64,000 bases of DNA from Ptiloglossa arizonensis (taxonomy: Eukaryota; Arthropoda; Insecta; Hymenoptera; Colletidae): positions 186,001 through 250,000 of the forward strand of contig NW_027478984.1 of NCBI RefSeq assembly GCF_051014685.1. Direction: 5' to 3'. Each line of letters starts with the position of its first letter. Positions within the stretch are counted from its first letter, which is position 1. Made by a program: the position numbers and the translations under genes. Positions 60,903 to 64,000 of this stretch are shown here, piece after piece. The notes beneath the pieces are model-generated. The model made no database searches. It was not told the DNA's origin and worked only from the letters and a program-made list of their open reading frames with translations.

Positions 60903-63900
60903 CTTACATCCAAACTGCCATATCTCGCGAACGGATTGACCAATCCGCAAAATTTCTGTTACATCTGAAAGTAGAAATTCGTCCGATTACAACTGTATGC
61001 GTACTTTTCCCCTAGCCCGTTCTAGTTATTCGTTTCGAGCAACAGAACTGCGAAAATTTTGAGTTTCTCAATCGTTGCTTACCTCCAAACTGCCATATCT
61101 CGCGAACGGATTGACCAATCCGCAAAATTTCTGTTGCATCTGAAAGTAGAAACGCGCCCGATTACAACGGTGTGCGTACTTTTCCCCTAGGCCGTTCTTG
61201 TTATTCGTTTCGAGCATCAGGACTGCGAAAATTTTGAGTTTCTCAAGCGTTTCTTACCTCCAAACTGCCATATCTCGCGAACGGATTGACCAATCCGCAA
61301 AATTTCTGTTGCATCTCAAGGTAGAAACACGCCCGATTACAACACTATGCGTACTTTTCCCCTAGGCCGTTCTAGTTATTCGTTTCGAGCATCAGAACTG
61401 CGAAAATTTTGAGTTTCTCAAGCGTTTCTTACTTCCAAACTGCCATATCTCGCGAACGGATTGACCAATCCGCAAAATTTCTGTTGCATCTCAAAGTAGA
61501 AACTCGCCCGATTACAACACTATGCGTACTTTTCCCCTAGGCCGTTCTAGTTATTCGTTTCGAGCATCAGAACTGCGAAAATTTTGAGTTTCTCGAGCGT
61601 TTCTTACATCCAAACTGCCATATCTCGCGAACGGATTGACCAATCCGCAAAATTTCTGTTGCATCTGAAAGTAGAAATTCGCCCGATTACAACTGTATGC
61701 GTACTTTTCCCCTAGGCCGTTCTAGTTATGCTTGTCGAGCATCAGAACTGCGAAAATTTTGAGTTTCTCAAGCGTTTCTTACCTCCAAACTGCCATATCT
61801 CGCGAACGGAATGACAAATCCGCAAAATTTCTGTTGCATCTGAAAGTAGAAACTCGCCCGATTACAACGGTGTGCGTACTTTTCCCCTAGGCCGTGCTAG
61901 TTATGCTTGTCGAGCATCAGAACTGCGAAAATTTTGAGTGTCTCAAGCGTTGCTTACCTCCAAACTGCCATATCTCGCGAACGGATTGACCAATCCGCAA
62001 AATTTCTGTTGCATCTGAAAGTAGAAACTCGCCCGATTACAACGGTGTGCGTACTTTTCCCCTAGGCCGTTCTAGTTATGCTTGTCGAGCATCAGAACTG
62101 CGAAAATTTTGAGTTTCTCAAGCGTTTCTTACCTCCAAACTGCCATATCTCGCGAACGGAATGACCGATCCGCAAAATTTCTGTTGCATCTGAAAGTAGA
62201 AACTCGCCCGATTACAACACTATGCGTACTTTTCCCCTAGGCCGTTCTACTTATTCGTTTCGAGCATCAGAACTGCGAAAATTTTGAGTTTCTCAAGCGT
62301 TTCTTACCTCCAAACTGCCATATTTTGCGAACGGATTGACCAATCCGCAAAATTTCTGTTGCATCTGAAAGTAGAAACTCGCCCGATTACAACGGTATGC
62401 GTACTTTTCCCCTAGCCCGTTCTAGTTATTCGTTTCGAGCAACAGAACTGCGAAAATTTTGAGTTTTTCAAGCGTTGCTTACCTCCAAACTGCCATATCT
62501 CGCGAACGGATTGACCAATCCGCAAAATTTCTGTTGCATCTGAAAGTAGAAACTCGCCCGATTACAACGGTATGCGTACTTTTCCCCTAGGCCGTTCTAG
62601 TTATTCGTTTCGAGCATCAGAACTGCGAAAATTTTGAGTTTCTCAAGCGTTTCTTACATCCAAACTGCCATATCTCGCGAACGGATTGACCAATCCGCAA
62701 AATTTCTGTTGCATCTGAAAGTAGAAACTCGCCCAATTACAACGGTATGCGTACTTTTCCCCTAGCCCGTTCTAGTTATTCGTTTCGAGCAACAGAACTG
62801 CGAAAATTTTGAGTTTTTCAAGCGTTGCTTACCTCCAAACTGCCATATCTCGCGAACGGATTGACCAATCCGCAAAATTTCTGTTGCATCTGAAAGTAGA
62901 AACTCGCCCGATTACAACGGTGTGCGTACTTTTCCCCTAGGCCGTTCTAGTTATGCTTGTCGAGCATCAGAACTGCGAAAATTTTGAGTTTCTCGAGCGT
63001 TTCTTACCTCCAAACTGCCATATCTCGCGAACGGATTGACCAATCCGCAAAATTTCTGTTGCATCTGAAAGTAGAAACTCGCCCGATTACAACACTATGC
63101 GAACTTTTCCCCTAGGCCGTTCTAGTTATTGGTTTCGAGCATCAGAACTGCGAAAATTTTGAGTTTCTCAAGCGTTTCTTACTTCCAAACTGCCATATCT
63201 CGCGAACGGATTGACCAATCCGTAAAATTTCTGTTGCATCTCAAAGTAGAAACTCGCCCGATTACAACACTATGCGTACTTTTCCCCTAGGCCGTTCTAG
63301 TTATTCGTTTCGAGCATCAGAACTGCGAAAATTTTGAGTTTCTCAAGCGTTTCTTACCTCCAAACTGCCATATCTCGCGAACGGATTGAACAATCCGCAA
63401 AATTTCTGTTGCATCTGAAAGTAGAAACTCGCCCGATTACAACTGTATGCGTACTTTTCCCCTAGCCCGTTCTAGTTATTCGTTTCGAGCATCAGAACTG
63501 CGAAAATTTTGAGTTTCTCAAGCGTTGCTTACCTCCAAACTGCCATATCTCGCGAACGGATTGACCAATCCGCAAAATTTCTGTTGCATCTGAAAGTAGA
63601 AACTCGCCCGATTACAACGGTGTGCGTACTTTTCCCCTAGGCCGTTCTAGTTATGCTTGTCGAGCATCAGAACTGCGAAAATTTTGAGTTTCTCAAGCGT
63701 TTCTTACCTCCAAACTGCCATATCTCGCGAACGGAATGACCGATCCGCAAAATTTCTGTTGCATCTGAAAGTAGAAACTCGCCCGATTACAACACTATGC
63801 GTACTTTTCCCCTAGGCCGTTCTAGTTATTCGTTTCGAGCATCAGAACTGCGAAAATTTTGAGTTTCTCAAGCGTTTCTTACCTCCAAACTGCCATATTT

Positions 63901-64000
63901 CGCGAACGGATTGACCAATCCGCAAAATTTCTGTTGCATCTGAAAGTAGAAACTCGCCCGATTACAACGGTATGCGTACTTTTCCCCTAGCCCGTTCTAG
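60903..64000 (+). repeat. 35-monomer unit, second copy, cut by window end
   Basis: 60903-63198 matches 54778-57073 at offset 6,125, with about eight single-base differences noticed, so it is older than the duplications at 3.7-38 kb. After that the offset drops to 5,775, meaning the two monomers at about 57074-57423 in the first copy have no counterpart here. From about 63624 the order follows 58.37 kb (offset 5,250). The array continues past the end of the window. Confidence 0.78.

Larger units (their letters stand above)
1..64000 (+). repeat. Tandem satellite array, 175-bp monomer, about 366 copies
   Basis: The same 175-bp unit recurs without interruption and in one orientation across the whole window. 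The register can be followed from position 136 to 64000 over 365 periods with a net loss of only 11 bp, and I located all eleven 1-bp deletions (near 5447, 10141, 10492, 11918, 15838, 38441, 38830, 42056, 42813, 43508 and 53829). I saw no insertions, inversions or foreign sequence. The consensus monomer has 45 C and 32 G, so 44% GC. Monomer length and organisation are typical of eukaryotic centromeric or pericentromeric satellites; that location is inference. No gene or RNA was recognised anywhere, so this entry also covers every gene-free stretch. Confidence 0.98.

Noticed and set aside
1..64000. CRISPR array
   Set aside because: The repeats are contiguous 175-bp units with no unique spacers between short direct repeats, and no cas-like gene is present.
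1..64000. Human alpha satellite or Arabidopsis 178-bp centromere repeat
   Set aside because: The length differs (171 and 178 bp) and the monomer lacks the familiar stretches of either. Species cannot be assigned from the sequence alone.
1..64000. Ribosomal spacer or telomeric repeat
   Set aside because: No rRNA sequence and no short G-rich telomere motif were seen. The unit is a plain 175-bp satellite.

Overview
This 64-kb window is one uninterrupted block of satellite DNA. A single 175-bp monomer is repeated head to tail, always in the same orientation, from the first base to the last. Anchoring on one motif (g136 of the first monomer, g64000 at the end) gives 365 periods, so the window holds about 366 monomers including partial ones. 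The spacing is 63,864 bp against an expected 63,875 bp. The 11-bp shortfall is fully explained by eleven 1-bp deletions that I located one by one. I saw no gene, RNA gene, transposon, inverted monomer or unique sequence, and no prokaryotic features. The 175-bp, roughly nucleosome-sized monomer, the 44% GC content and the higher-order structure all fit a eukaryotic centromeric or pericentromeric array. I cannot name the species. The monomer is neither human alpha satellite nor the Arabidopsis 178-bp repeat as I know them.

Each monomer carries a 16-bp dyad (CGGATTG-AC-CAATCCG; 43-58 in the first monomer), a TCGCGA site, two AAAATTT tracts about 104 bp apart, and often a CCTAGG site. A variable box at about monomer positions 136-150 exists in three forms: GTTATTCGTTTCG, GTTATGCTTGTCG and GTTAATCG.

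Layout. 1-3744: diverged monomers with a recurring five-monomer (875-bp) order. 3745-10217 and 10218-18140: a 37-monomer unit and a second copy enlarged by internal duplications. 16756-20070: a nine-monomer tandem repeat. About 18800-23350: a 13-monomer repeat. 21591-29815 and 29816-37902: a 47-monomer (8,225-bp) tandem duplication whose second copy has lost exactly one monomer. About 37903-46673: a second monomer family organised as 9-mers and 18-mers. 46674-50940: a less ordered mosaic. 50941-54777: 6-mer and 9-mer repeats. 54778-64000: a 35-monomer unit and its partial second copy.

All duplication steps are whole multiples of 175 bp (minus the point deletions), so the array grew by in-register unequal exchange or gene-conversion-like copying. 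No single higher-order repeat length dominates. The left and central parts hold the youngest, near-identical copies. The right part holds older ones with more substitutions. Nothing here encodes a protein; the interest lies in the array architecture, the conserved dyad, the variable box, and signs that a few 1-bp deletions may be assembly errors.
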